A program made the translations under genes and the position numbers. The notes beneath the pieces are model-generated. The model saw only the letters and a list, made by a program, of their open reading frames with translations. It had not been told where the DNA came from and searched no databases. This document shows positions 9,172-16,967 of a stretch of DNA of 64,000 nt, piece after piece. The stretch is from the NCBI RefSeq assembly GCF_019511645.1, contig NZ_JAEUAX010000001.1, positions 62,001 through 126,000 on the forward strand, read 5' to 3'. Position 1 is the stretch's first letter. The number at the start of each line of letters is the position of its first letter. Source of the stretch: Microbacterium ureisolvens. Its GTDB lineage: Bacteria > Actinomycetota > Actinomycetes > Actinomycetales > Microbacteriaceae.

Positions 9172-9378
9172 TCAGCGGCGGATGCCGAACAGGAAGTAGC
9201 TCGCGGGGCCGATCCAGTTCACGAGGATCGCGGGGATCCACGCGGCCTTGGGCCCGCGCACCTCGTCGGCGTCGCGGTGAGCCAGATCCCAGAACGCGAG
9301 GAACGCGAACGCGACCTGCACGATGCCGAGCACGCCGAGTCCCGCCTTCGCCGCCGGGGTCATCTCCGTCTTCGTCAT
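9172..9378 (-). CDS. Small two-helix membrane protein (PLDc_N-like)
   Basis: A 68-aa protein with two hydrophobic helices (about residues 12-30 and 45-65) separated by a charged loop. The segment WIPAILVNWIGPASYFLFGIRR resembles the phospholipase-D-nuclease N-terminal (PLDc_N) family. Function is unknown. Two adjacent ATGs occur, at 9381 and 9378; I chose the second because AAAGGA lies 5 bases upstream of it. It is divergent from the pilus operon. Confidence 0.8.
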   Translation of the reverse strand: MTKTEMTPAAKAGLGVLGIVQVAFAFLAFWDLAHRDADEVRGPKAAWIPAILVNWIGPASYFLFGIRR

Positions 9379-9432
9379 CATCGTCCTTTCGTCGGTTCCT
9401 CCATCCTGCCTGCCGCCGGCGCCCCGCGCATC

Positions 9433-9441
9433 TGTGGATAA
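9433..9441 (-). promoter_or_regulatory. Exact DnaA-box sequence upstream of the Tad locus
   Basis: The minus strand reads TTATCCACA, identical to the consensus DnaA box. It lies 40 bases upstream of the tadA/cpaF start and 52 bases upstream of the divergent small membrane protein. It is a single box with no cluster, so it is not an origin. It could be a DnaA regulatory site or chance. Confidence 0.4.
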
Positions 9442-9480
9442 CTTTCGGCTGGTTCCGCGACGAATTGGGAGGATGCTGAC

Positions 9481-10629
9481 GTGACTTCCCCCGCCGCTCC
9501 CGTCGCGACCGTCGTGGCGGAACGCGTGCGCGAGCGCCTCCGGGCGGAGCGCTCGGACCCCTCCCGCGATCCCGAGTTCGCCGCCCAGATCGCGCGCGCG
9601 GAGGTGCGCCGTCACAACGACTTCGCGCTGGCGCGCGGGCTCGCGCCCGTCGACGACGAGACCGCGTGCGTCCGGGAGGTGCTCGCCGCGGTGTCGGGTT
9701 TCGGTCCGCTGCAGGCGTACCTCGATGATCCGACGGTCGAGGAGGTGTGGATCAACGCTCCCGACCGCATCTTCGTGGCGCGAAGCGGCGTGCCCGAGCG
9801 TACGCCGCTCATGCTGACGGACACCGCGGTCCGCGATCTGGTTGAACGGATGCTGCAGTCCAGCGGCCGCCGTGTCGATCTGAGCCAGCCCTTCGTCGAC
9901 GCCTCGCTCCCAGACGGCAGCCGGCTGCACGTCGTCATCCCCGACATCACCCGGCGGCACTGGGCGGTCAACATCCGCAAGTTCCTCCCCGCGTACCGCG
10001 ACCTCGGGCGGCTGGTCGCCGCCGGCTCGATCGCACCGGAGGCCGCGACCCTGCTGCGCGATGCCATGGTCGCGGGGAAGTCGGTGCTGGTCTCCGGAGC
10101 GACGCACGCGGGCAAGACCACTCTGCTCGGCGCTCTGATCGCGGCGTGCCCACCGGAGCACCGCATCGTGACGGTCGAGGAGACGTTCGAACTCGCCGTC
10201 GCCGCCCCGGACCTGGTCGCCCTCCAGGGTCGGCAGCCGAGCCTCGAAGGCACCGGCGAGGTGACGCTGCGGCGCCTGGTGAAGGAGGCGCTGCGCATGC
10301 GTCCCGACCGCCTGGTCGTCGGCGAGGTGCGCGACGCCGAGGCGCTCGACCTGCTGCTGGCCCTCAACACCGGAGTTCCGGGGGCGGCGACGATCCACGC
10401 CAACTCGGCGCGAGAGGCGCTGGGCAAGCTCGCCGCGCTGCCGCTGCTGGCAGGGCGCAACATCGACGCGACCTTCGTGCAGCCGGCGGTGGCAGCATCC
10501 GTCGATCTCGTCGCGCATTGCGAGCGCGACGCGAGCGGAGTGCGGCGGGTGACCGAGATCGTCGCACCGACCGGAGTCGCCGACGGCGTCATCACCGCGC
10601 ACACCTTGTATCGGGCGGTCGCCCCGTGA
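9481..10629 (+). CDS. tadA: Tad/Flp pilus assembly ATPase CpaF/TadA
   Basis: The secretion ATPase that powers assembly of Flp-type pili or related secretion. The 382-aa protein has the N-terminal domain to ~170, Walker A GATHAGKT at 206-213, the Asp-box TVEETFEL near 230 and the GEVRDAEALD box at 281-290. The start is GTG with GGGAGG upstream. The stop overlaps the tadB GTG. It is the first gene of a seven-gene operon with the order known from mycobacterial Rv3659c-Rv3654c. No TadZ/septum-site gene precedes it here. Confidence 0.93.
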   Translation: MTSPAAPVATVVAERVRERLRAERSDPSRDPEFAAQIARAEVRRHNDFALARGLAPVDDETACVREVLAAVSGFGPLQAYLDDPTVEEVWINAPDRIFVARSGVPERTPLMLTDTAVRDLVERMLQSSGRRVDLSQPFVDASLPDGSRLHVVIPDITRRHWAVNIRKFLPAYRDLGRLVAAGSIAPEAATLLRDAMVAGKSVLVSGATHAGKTTLLGALIAACPPEHRIVTVEETFELAVAAPDLVALQGRQPSLEGTGEVTLRRLVKEALRMRPDRLVVGEVRDAEALDLLLALNTGVPGAATIHANSAREALGKLAALPLLAGRNIDATFVQPAVAASVDLVAHCERDASGVRRVTEIVAPTGVADGVITAHTLYRAVAP

Positions 10630-11483
10630 CCTTCCTGTGGGGCGCGGTGCTCGCCGCAGGGCTGCTGCTGATCCTCTCGCCGTGGCTGTGGCCCGCGGGA
10701 TCCCGCCGCCCTGGTGCGGCACGGCGCGGACGGATCGCGCGCCTGCTCGAAGACGCCGGAATGGCGCGCGTCTCGGTACCGGCGATCGTCGTGATCGCAG
10801 GCGTGTCAGGCGCGGTGGCCGCTGCGGTGGCGTGGCTGATCGCTCCGGTCGCCGCCCTCGCCCTCGTCGCCGCCGTCGCCGGTGCGCTCGCACCGTTCAC
10901 CTGGCTGCGGGCTCGCCGTTCCAAGCTCCTGCGCACGCGCCGCGGACTCTGGCCCGACGTGTGCGATCTGCTCATCGCCTCCGTGCGGGCGGGGATGTCG
11001 CTGCCCGACGCCGTTGCCAGCCTCGCTGACTCCGCACCTGCGCAGCTGCGACCGGCGTTCGCGGCCTTCGCACGCGACCTGGCGGCGTCGGGGCATTTCG
11101 ATTCGAGCATCCGGCGACTCAAGACCAACCTCGCAGACCCCGTCGCCGACCGCATCGTCGAGACGCTGCGGATGGCGCGACAGGTCGGCGGCACGGAGCT
11201 CACGACCGTGCTCCGGGCACTCGCGTCGTCCGTGCGCGCGGACGCCGCGCTGCGGGCCGAGGTGGAATCGCGGCAGTCATGGATCCGGGGCGCGGCGGTG
11301 CTCGGCGTGGTTGCGCCGTGGGTGATCCTCGCGATGCTCGCGATGCGACCGGAGGGTGCGCGCGCCTACGGCAGCCCGGGCGGCATGGCGCTCATCCTCG
11401 TCGGCGCCGCAGTCTCGCTCGTCGCGTACCGGCTCATGATCCGGCTCGGACGCCTCCCTGAACCCCGGCGGTGGTTCGGGTGA
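10626..11483 (+). CDS. tadB: Tad pilus inner-membrane protein TadB (T2SS F family)
   Basis: A type II secretion F-domain protein of 285 aa, one of the two inner-membrane platform proteins of the Tad system. It has two N-terminal hydrophobic helices, the cytosolic F domain (with AGMSLPDAVASLA and the RMARQVGGTEL segment) and C-terminal helices. The start is GTG at 10626 overlapping the tadA stop; the TGA stop is overlapped by the tadC GTG at 11480. These overlaps indicate translational coupling. Confidence 0.9.
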   Translation: MTFLWGAVLAAGLLLILSPWLWPAGSRRPGAARRGRIARLLEDAGMARVSVPAIVVIAGVSGAVAAAVAWLIAPVAALALVAAVAGALAPFTWLRARRSKLLRTRRGLWPDVCDLLIASVRAGMSLPDAVASLADSAPAQLRPAFAAFARDLAASGHFDSSIRRLKTNLADPVADRIVETLRMARQVGGTELTTVLRALASSVRADAALRAEVESRQSWIRGAAVLGVVAPWVILAMLAMRPEGARAYGSPGGMALILVGAAVSLVAYRLMIRLGRLPEPRRWFG

Positions 11484-12412
11484 TCGGGTTCGCGATGGGC
11501 GACGTCGCGTACGCCGTCGTGCTCGGCACGGCACTGGGTGTCGGGGCCTGCCTGCTGATCTCGCTCGCGCCGCGGTGGGGCGCGCCCAGCCTCGCGCGAC
11601 GGATCGCACCCTACATCCGCGACGTCACCGATCCCCGGGGCCTCGACGTGGCCGCCCCCCGCGGCGGGAGTTCCGCGTTCGCGTGGTCGAAATTCGCGCA
11701 GCGGCGCCTCGCCCGGCTCGCGGGTGGCGATGCGGTTCTCGCCCGGCGCCTGCATCAGGCCGCGTGGACGATCGACCCGGCGCGATTCCGCGGAAGGCAG
11801 CTCGCGGTGGCGATCGCGGGTCTCGCGGTCGGCGGGGGAGTCGTCGTCGTGCTCGTGCTCGCCGGCCGCGGGTCGGCCGTTCTCGGGCTGCTCCCAACGG
11901 TCGCCGCCATGGCCGCAGCGCTCGCGTACGACGCCTGGCTCACGCGCGCGGCACGGGCGCGAGCCGCGCGCATCGAGGAAGAGCTGCCGACCGTGCTCGA
12001 GTTCCTCGCTCTGTGCCTGTCGGCAGGCGAGGGGATCCTCGACTCGCTGCGTCGTGTCAGCGATGTCGGCGCGGGGGAGCTCACCGCGGAGCTGCGCGGC
12101 GTCGTGGTGGCGGTGGGCACCGGCTCACCGCTGTCGGAATCGCTCACGCGGCTCGCGGCAGGTCTCGAGATCCCTGCGCTCACCCGCGCGGTCGACCAGC
12201 TGGTGGCGGCGATCGAGCGCGGCGCCCCGCTCGCGCACGTGCTGCAGGCGCAGGCTATCGACGCCCGTGAGGACGCCAAACGGACGCTCATCGAGCGCGC
12301 GGGCCGGAAGGAGATCTACATGCTCTTTCCGCTGGTCTTCCTGATTCTGCCCCTCAGCGTGCTGTTCGCGGTCTTCCCGGGGATCTTCATGCTTCGACTC
12401 GGACTCGGCTGA
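11480..12412 (+). CDS. tadC: Tad pilus inner-membrane protein TadC (T2SS F family)
   Basis: The second F-domain platform protein, 310 aa. It has an N-terminal membrane helix, two central helices (around the VVVLVLAG stretch), the F domain with EFLALCLSAGEGILDSLRRVS, and a C-terminal helix ending in GIFMLRLGLG. The GTG at 11480 overlaps the tadB stop by four bases. A GTG nine bases upstream (11471) is also in frame. Confidence 0.9.
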   Translation: MIGFAMGDVAYAVVLGTALGVGACLLISLAPRWGAPSLARRIAPYIRDVTDPRGLDVAAPRGGSSAFAWSKFAQRRLARLAGGDAVLARRLHQAAWTIDPARFRGRQLAVAIAGLAVGGGVVVVLVLAGRGSAVLGLLPTVAAMAAALAYDAWLTRAARARAARIEEELPTVLEFLALCLSAGEGILDSLRRVSDVGAGELTAELRGVVVAVGTGSPLSESLTRLAAGLEIPALTRAVDQLVAAIERGAPLAHVLQAQAIDAREDAKRTLIERAGRKEIYMLFPLVFLILPLSVLFAVFPGIFMLRLGLG

Positions 12413-12426
12413 CGCCGGAAGGAGAA

Positions 12427-12630
12427 ATGATGAAAGCACGGATGCTGCGCCTCACGGCTCGCCTTCACGCGGCGGCGCGCGACCTCACCGACGACGAGCG
12501 GGGCGACGTGCCCGGCTGGGTGCTGATCACCCTGATGACCGCGGGGCTCGTCGTCGTGATCTGGGCGATGGCCGGTCCTGCGCTGGCCGACCTCTTCGAG
12601 CAGGCGATCAGCCGCGTCTCCGGGCTCTGA
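12427..12630 (+). CDS. Flp pilin-like protein (DUF4244)
   Basis: A 67-aa protein with a charged N-terminus (DDERGDVPGWV) and one hydrophobic helix (about residues 34-55), the organisation of the DUF4244 family found between TadC and TadE genes in actinobacteria. It is probably the major pilin or pseudopilin. A strong Shine-Dalgarno (AAGGAGAA) precedes the ATG, as expected for an abundant structural subunit. The prepilin peptidase gene is not in the window. Confidence 0.85.
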   Translation: MMKARMLRLTARLHAAARDLTDDERGDVPGWVLITLMTAGLVVVIWAMAGPALADLFEQAISRVSGL

Positions 12631-12634
12631 CCCC

Positions 12635-13069
12635 GTGCGCGTCGTCCTGGCACGTGCGGCGGCGGGCGTGCGGGCCGGGCTCGCCGCGAACCTCCGCGAC
12701 GAGGCCGGGGCGAGCCCCGTCGAGTTCGTCCTCGTCGGTGCACTGCTCACCGTCCTCACGCTGGGCGTGCTGCAGTTCGGCCTCGCGGTGTACGTCCGCA
12801 ACGTGGTCCACGACGCCGCCGTCGAGGGCGCGTATCACGCGGCCCTCGCCGACACGACGCTCGCCGAAGGGGCTCAGCGCACGCGTGACATCGTGGGCCG
12901 CACGATCGGCGCCGAGTACATCACAGATGTCACCGTGCATGAGACGGGGGCCCTCGGCCAGCCGACCGTCGAGGTCCGCGTTCAGGCGACGCTCCCGTTG
13001 GTCGGCCTGCTCGGCGCTCCGCGCGGGCTGGAGGTGATGGCACATGCTCCTGTCGAATCGTTCGACTGA
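12635..13069 (+). CDS. TadE-like pilus assembly protein
   Basis: A 144-aa protein with a short cytosolic N-terminus, the TadE-like motif DEAGASPVEFVLV before a transmembrane helix (about 28-52), and an extracytoplasmic beta-rich remainder. This is a minor pseudopilin of the Tad system. The GTG start lies 4 bases after the pilin stop. The 3' end overlaps the next gene by 26 bases. Confidence 0.88.
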   Translation: MRVVLARAAAGVRAGLAANLRDEAGASPVEFVLVGALLTVLTLGVLQFGLAVYVRNVVHDAAVEGAYHAALADTTLAEGAQRTRDIVGRTIGAEYITDVTVHETGALGQPTVEVRVQATLPLVGLLGAPRGLEVMAHAPVESFD

Positions 13070-13517
13070 CACCGCTACGGAAGACCCGCTCGGCGACGAC
13101 CGCGGCTCGGCCGCTCTGGAGTTCATCCTGGTCGGCCTTCTCCTCCTGGTGCCCCTCGTCTACCTCGTCGTCGCGCTCGGGCTCGTCCAGGGGCAGAGCC
13201 TCGGTGCCGAGGCCGCGGCGCGCCATGTCGCGCGTGCCGTGTCGACGGCGACCGACGCCGCTGACGCGCGAGCCCGGGCCGACGCGGTGCTGGTGGCGGT
13301 GTCGGAGGAGTACGGGCTCGACGACGTCGACCTCTCCCTCACATGCGCGCCAGCAGGCGCCGCGTGCCCGCGGGCCGGCGCGACGCTTCACGTGAGTGTT
13401 CGCACCAGCGTCACTCTGCCGCTCGTTCCGCCCGTCCTCGAACTCGACCGCATCGCCGCGGTCCCGATCGAGGCGTCGGCCGCGCACAAGGTCTCGCGCT
13501 TCTGGAGCGAGCGGTGA
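13044..13517 (+). CDS. TadE/TadF-like pilus assembly protein
   Basis: A 157-aa protein with the same plan as its neighbour: motif DDRGSAALEFILVG followed by one transmembrane helix (about 24-46). The extracytoplasmic domain holds a Cys pair (LTCAPAGAAC) that could form a disulfide. It starts inside the previous gene and its stop is overlapped by the next GTG, so it is co-translated within the operon. Confidence 0.87.
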   Translation: MLLSNRSTDTATEDPLGDDRGSAALEFILVGLLLLVPLVYLVVALGLVQGQSLGAEAAARHVARAVSTATDAADARARADAVLVAVSEEYGLDDVDLSLTCAPAGAACPRAGATLHVSVRTSVTLPLVPPVLELDRIAAVPIEASAAHKVSRFWSER

Positions 13518-13963
13518 TCGCCCGCGTGCGCGCCCTCGCCGCGCGCCGCGAGCAGCAGGCGGCCGACGACGAGGGCAGCGTGCTCATCCTCACCCTGGGC
13601 TACGCAGTGCTGGCGATCGCGGTCATCCTGGTCTGCACGGCCGCAACGAGCCTCTATCTCGCGCAGAAGCAGCTCGATGCGGTCGCGGATGCCGCGGCCC
13701 TTGCCGCTGCGGACGCGTTCGACCTGACGGTGGTCGGCGGCGAGCCGGTGGCCACGCTCACCGACGCCGGCGTGCGCCGGGAGGCGGAGGCGATGATGAC
13801 CGCCGTCGGTCGCGACGCTCGTCTCGTCGCGGCGTCGACTCCCGACGGCGTCTCGGCGCGGGTGACGGTCGCCGGGCAGTGGCATCCGCCCATCGTCACG
13901 GTCTTCGTTCCTGACGGCGTCGGCCTCGAGGCCACAGCCACGAGCCGCACCGCACTACGGTGA
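13514..13963 (+). CDS. TadG-like / Rv3654c-type secreted pilus protein
   Basis: A 149-aa protein starting with a charged segment DDEGSVLIL before a transmembrane helix, then DAVADAAALAAADAF, typical of the putative Flp pilus-assembly TadG N-terminal region. It is much shorter than full-length TadG and matches the small actinobacterial version. The GTG at 13514 overlaps the previous stop. It is the last gene of the Tad operon and converges on the LuxR regulator gene. Confidence 0.85.
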   Translation: MIARVRALAARREQQAADDEGSVLILTLGYAVLAIAVILVCTAATSLYLAQKQLDAVADAAALAAADAFDLTVVGGEPVATLTDAGVRREAEAMMTAVGRDARLVAASTPDGVSARVTVAGQWHPPIVTVFVPDGVGLEATATSRTALR

Positions 13964-13986
13964 GGCGCGGTGCCGCCGAGGGTGTG

Positions 13987-14583
13987 TCACGGTGCCGCCG
14001 CGCGGGCGGCGAGCGCCACCGCTTCCATGCGCGAATGAACGCCGAGCTTGCCGAGCAGGTTCTGCATGTGCGCGCCGACCGTCTTGATGCTGATGCCCAT
14101 CTCGGTCGCCACCTGCTTCTGCGTCATCCCCTCTGTGGTGAGTGACAGCACCTGGCGCTCGCGCGGGGTCAGCGACGACAGGCGCCGTAAGTCCGCGGTC
14201 GCACCTCGCGAGGGTCGGGTGCGCTCGATGAGGCGTCTCACGCGGGCGAGGAACTCCTCGGCGTCCATCGACTCGGCCGCGTAGTCGTCGGCGCCGACCA
14301 GCAGGCCGGCGACGACATCGGCGGGCGTCGTCCGATCCGCCGACACGAGAACAGCGGGCATGTCGTGTCCGTAACGATCCCGCAGCTCTCTGAGGAAGCT
14401 GCACCCGCCGTCCTCCACCTCGAGGATCGCCACATCCGGGGCGGTGCCGTTCAGTGTGGCCGCAGCATCCGTCGCTCTCGCGAAGGCCATCGACCGCAGT
14501 CCGAGACGGCCGAGCAGCGTCACGTAATCGGCCCTGACATGGTCACCGGCGACCACCAGGGCGTATGCCTCATCTGTGCTCAC
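13987..14583 (-). CDS. LuxR-family regulator with degenerate receiver domain
   Basis: A 198-aa protein: residues ~1-120 have a receiver (CheY-like) fold and ~133-195 a LuxR/NarL HTH (LTPRERQVLSL, TQKQVATEMGISIKTVGAHMQNLLGKLGV). The receiver lacks the phosphorylation chemistry. The phospho-acceptor position reads ILEVED instead of a conserved Asp, the N-terminal acidic pair is AGDH, and the Lys of KP is replaced (YAAESM). It is therefore probably controlled by something other than phosphorylation. It lies between the Tad operon (convergent) and a secreted-protein gene (divergent), which makes both plausible targets. Confidence 0.9.
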   Translation of the reverse strand: MSTDEAYALVVAGDHVRADYVTLLGRLGLRSMAFARATDAAATLNGTAPDVAILEVEDGGCSFLRELRDRYGHDMPAVLVSADRTTPADVVAGLLVGADDYAAESMDAEEFLARVRRLIERTRPSRGATADLRRLSSLTPRERQVLSLTTEGMTQKQVATEMGISIKTVGAHMQNLLGKLGVHSRMEAVALAARAAAP

Positions 14584-14727
14584 GATTCCTCCCCGAATCG
14601 CGCGCCCTCCCGCCGAGCGACCACCTTAGGGAATTCCCCCGGAACCCCCGTGTGATTCACCCGATGGTCGCCTCCCCACGCGGTTCATAGCCTAGGGCCC
14701 GCAGGGCCCTGGGGAAAGGGGAGCACT

Positions 14728-16665
14728 ATGTCCAGGAACACTCGGCGGCGGTCGATCGCCGCCGGCATCACGGGCTGTCTGGTGGCAGCCTTCGTTCTGG
14801 GGGGAGCGTCCGCAGCCACCGCGGCGGACGGCCCGTGGGAGATCGATGGGATCGTCATTCCCGATGTGACGGATCCGGTCATGGAATCGATCGAGGATCC
14901 ATTCGGCAACATCAAGGAGCTCGGACCGCTCAACTCCAGTACGACGAAGATCGGCGTCATCCACAACGACGCGCTGCCGACGCTCGGCGAGACCAACCCG
15001 AACGCTCAGGTCGACCTGAGGCGTGCGTGGGTCGACGCCACCAAGGACGCGGCGGGCGACGACTGGCTCTACTTCGCGTGGGAGCGCGATTCCGCCAACG
15101 GCAGCGGGTTCATCGCCTTCGAGTTCATGCAGAACGAGCCGCCGGCCGGCTGCGCGTACGAGACGGAGACCAACAATCAGCTGATTGCGAACTGCAACCC
15201 GTGGGTGAATCGTCAGGGCGGATCCGCAGGCCCGCCGACCGTGCCCGGCGACTTCATGATCCTCTGGGACCAGCAGGGCGGGAGCACCGCGCTGTCGCTG
15301 CGTATCTGGAGCGGAACAGCGCCGAATCTGACGCTCGGCGCTGCGATCCCGCTCAACGCGACCGTCTCGCAAGCCGCGTACAGCCCCGACAAGTTCAAGG
15401 GCGAGGCGGCCATCAACCTGACCGACACCGTGTTCGGCGGGGTGCAGCAGTGCCTCACGATCGCGAACGTGATCCCGAGCACCGTGACGGGCAACTCCGA
15501 CACGGCCGACTATAAGGACACCATCCTGGCGCCCGCGCCCGCGTTCGGCAGCTGCGAGTCGACGACGGAGACCATGCCCAAGACCGCTGCCGGCGAGAAC
15601 ATCCCCGCCGGGGGTCTCTCGATCGGCACAGGGGTGGTCGGCGTGAAGGATTCGGCTGTCGTGGACCTCACCGGAGGGACGACCGCCGTGGGCGGCTCGG
15701 TCCAGTTCCACCTCTGCAAGGTGGACGCCCCCGGACTCTGCACAGCGGGTGGAACCGACGTCGGATCGACCGACCTCACCGGCGAGACCTATCCGGTGAC
15801 AGTCGTCTCGCCGACCGCCTGGGTGACGGCCGCCGGCCGCTACTGCTGGCGCGCGGAGTACACGCCGGTCGAAGGCACAGGCGTCTCGGGCTCGAGCGAT
15901 GCGCGTGCAACTGAGTGCTTCACCGTGAATCCGGTTCAGCCGACGCTCACGACCGATGCGAGCGCGGACGTCGTGCTCGGCGGCACTGTGATGGACACGG
16001 CGACCCTCGACGGGACGACCGCCCAGCCGCTCGACCCGATCATCCGCACAGGTGACGAGCCGGACCCGGGTGCACCCGCGGGAGGCACGATCACGTTCTC
16101 GCTCTACGGCCCGAGCACCACGGGCTGTGGCCCGCTCGTGCAGACGACCTCGGCGGTGACTGTGAGCGGCGACGGCGACTACGACTCGCCGACGGTCACG
16201 CCGACGGTCGCGGGCACGTACCACTGGGTTGCGACATACAGCGGCAGCTCGCCGAACACTCTCGGCGAGACCCACAACGAGGACTGCACCGACGGCGGCG
16301 AGGACGTCACAGTGACCACGGTGGCATCGACGCTGTCGAGCGTGCAGACGTGGGTGCCGAACGACTCGGTCACCCTGTCGGCGCCGGCCGGCGGGCCGAT
16401 GACGGGCACGGTGCACATCGCGCTCTACCCGAACGGCACGTGCAGCCACGCTGCTTCGCCGATCTACAGCGATGACCTCGCGGTTCCCGGCCCCAACGGC
16501 CAGACCGTCACCACAGACAACACGACGGCCGTCTCGGCGAGCGGCGTGTACTCGTGGGAGATCAGCTACACGAGCACCAACGGTGCGCAGCGAAGCATCG
16601 GCGTGAGCTGCGAGGAGACGACGGCCCTGACCATCGACAACGGAGATCCCGTCGGCAGCCAATGA
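14728..16665 (+). CDS. Secreted Ig-like repeat protein
   Basis: A 645-aa exported protein. A signal peptide spans about residues 1-33 (RRR, hydrophobic core, cleavage after ATAA). An N-terminal domain (~40-270) contains VDLRRAWVDATKD and DWLYFAWERD, seen in large actinobacterial surface proteins. Three to four Ig-like beta repeats follow (~280-640), each ending in a CW or HW...Y pattern with paired cysteines. No LPxTG motif or C-terminal membrane anchor is present, so it is probably released. AAAGGGGAG precedes the ATG. Function is unknown. Confidence 0.8.
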   Translation: MSRNTRRRSIAAGITGCLVAAFVLGGASAATAADGPWEIDGIVIPDVTDPVMESIEDPFGNIKELGPLNSSTTKIGVIHNDALPTLGETNPNAQVDLRRAWVDATKDAAGDDWLYFAWERDSANGSGFIAFEFMQNEPPAGCAYETETNNQLIANCNPWVNRQGGSAGPPTVPGDFMILWDQQGGSTALSLRIWSGTAPNLTLGAAIPLNATVSQAAYSPDKFKGEAAINLTDTVFGGVQQCLTIANVIPSTVTGNSDTADYKDTILAPAPAFGSCESTTETMPKTAAGENIPAGGLSIGTGVVGVKDSAVVDLTGGTTAVGGSVQFHLCKVDAPGLCTAGGTDVGSTDLTGETYPVTVVSPTAWVTAAGRYCWRAEYTPVEGTGVSGSSDARATECFTVNPVQPTLTTDASADVVLGGTVMDTATLDGTTAQPLDPIIRTGDEPDPGAPAGGTITFSLYGPSTTGCGPLVQTTSAVTVSGDGDYDSPTVTPTVAGTYHWVATYSGSSPNTLGETHNEDCTDGGEDVTVTTVASTLSSVQTWVPNDSVTLSAPAGGPMTGTVHIALYPNGTCSHAASPIYSDDLAVPGPNGQTVTTDNTTAVSASGVYSWEISYTSTNGAQRSIGVSCEETTALTIDNGDPVGSQ

Positions 16666-16684
16666 TCCATCCGAACTGAGGAGC

Positions 16685-16720
16685 GGCGACGGCCGTGGCG
16701 ACGCAGCCACGGCCGTCGCC
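16685..16720 (+). terminator. Rho-independent-type terminator hairpin after the secreted protein gene
   Basis: A perfect 15-bp GC-rich stem (16685-16699 with 16706-16720) around a 6-base loop starts 20 bases after the stop. Only a short T-containing stretch (GTTCTGT) follows, as is common in high-GC genomes. Confidence 0.85.
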
Positions 16721-16805
16721 GCGTTCTGTGAGTAGGCGAGGGGACGGATGCTTCCGCCTACGCGTGCGCTGATCATCTCAGGTGACGCGCACCGCGCGCG
16801 TGGGC

Positions 16806-16811
16806 TAGAGT
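16806..16811 (+). promoter_or_regulatory. Candidate -10 box (TAGAGT) for the leader ORF/RIO kinase
   Basis: TAGAGT lies 57 bases upstream of the leader ORF start. This would give an mRNA with about 50 bases before the 20-codon ORF. No clear -35 element is visible. Confidence 0.35.
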
Positions 16812-16868
16812 TGCGCGCAGTCGGTGCCGGCTCACGCGCCGCATCCTGGACCGGAGGGAGGACCAACG

Positions 16869-16931
16869 ATGGCTGTCTTCGTCATGCCTCGCATACATAT
16901 CCCCTTCCGCGAGGTCGCCCGCACGCGTTGA
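16869..16931 (+). CDS. 20-codon leader ORF upstream of the RIO-like kinase
   Basis: ATG at 16869 is preceded by a strong GGAGGGAGG. The ORF encodes a 20-residue basic peptide ending in REVARTR and stops with TGA at 16929-16931. It contains the rare codon ATA next to CAT. It is in the same frame as the kinase gene, which starts 36 bases after the stop and has no Shine-Dalgarno of its own. This suggests a regulatory leader peptide, re-initiation, or an interrupted N-terminus. Whether it is translated is inference. Confidence 0.5.
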   Translation: MAVFVMPRIHIPFREVARTR

Positions 16932-16967
16932 CCCGGCGGCGGCCTCCAGTCCTGGAGTGTCCCACCG

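Noticed and set aside
14692..16866. 724-codon minus-strand ORF
   Set aside because: Antisense shadow of the secreted Ig-like protein; no signal or domain pattern.
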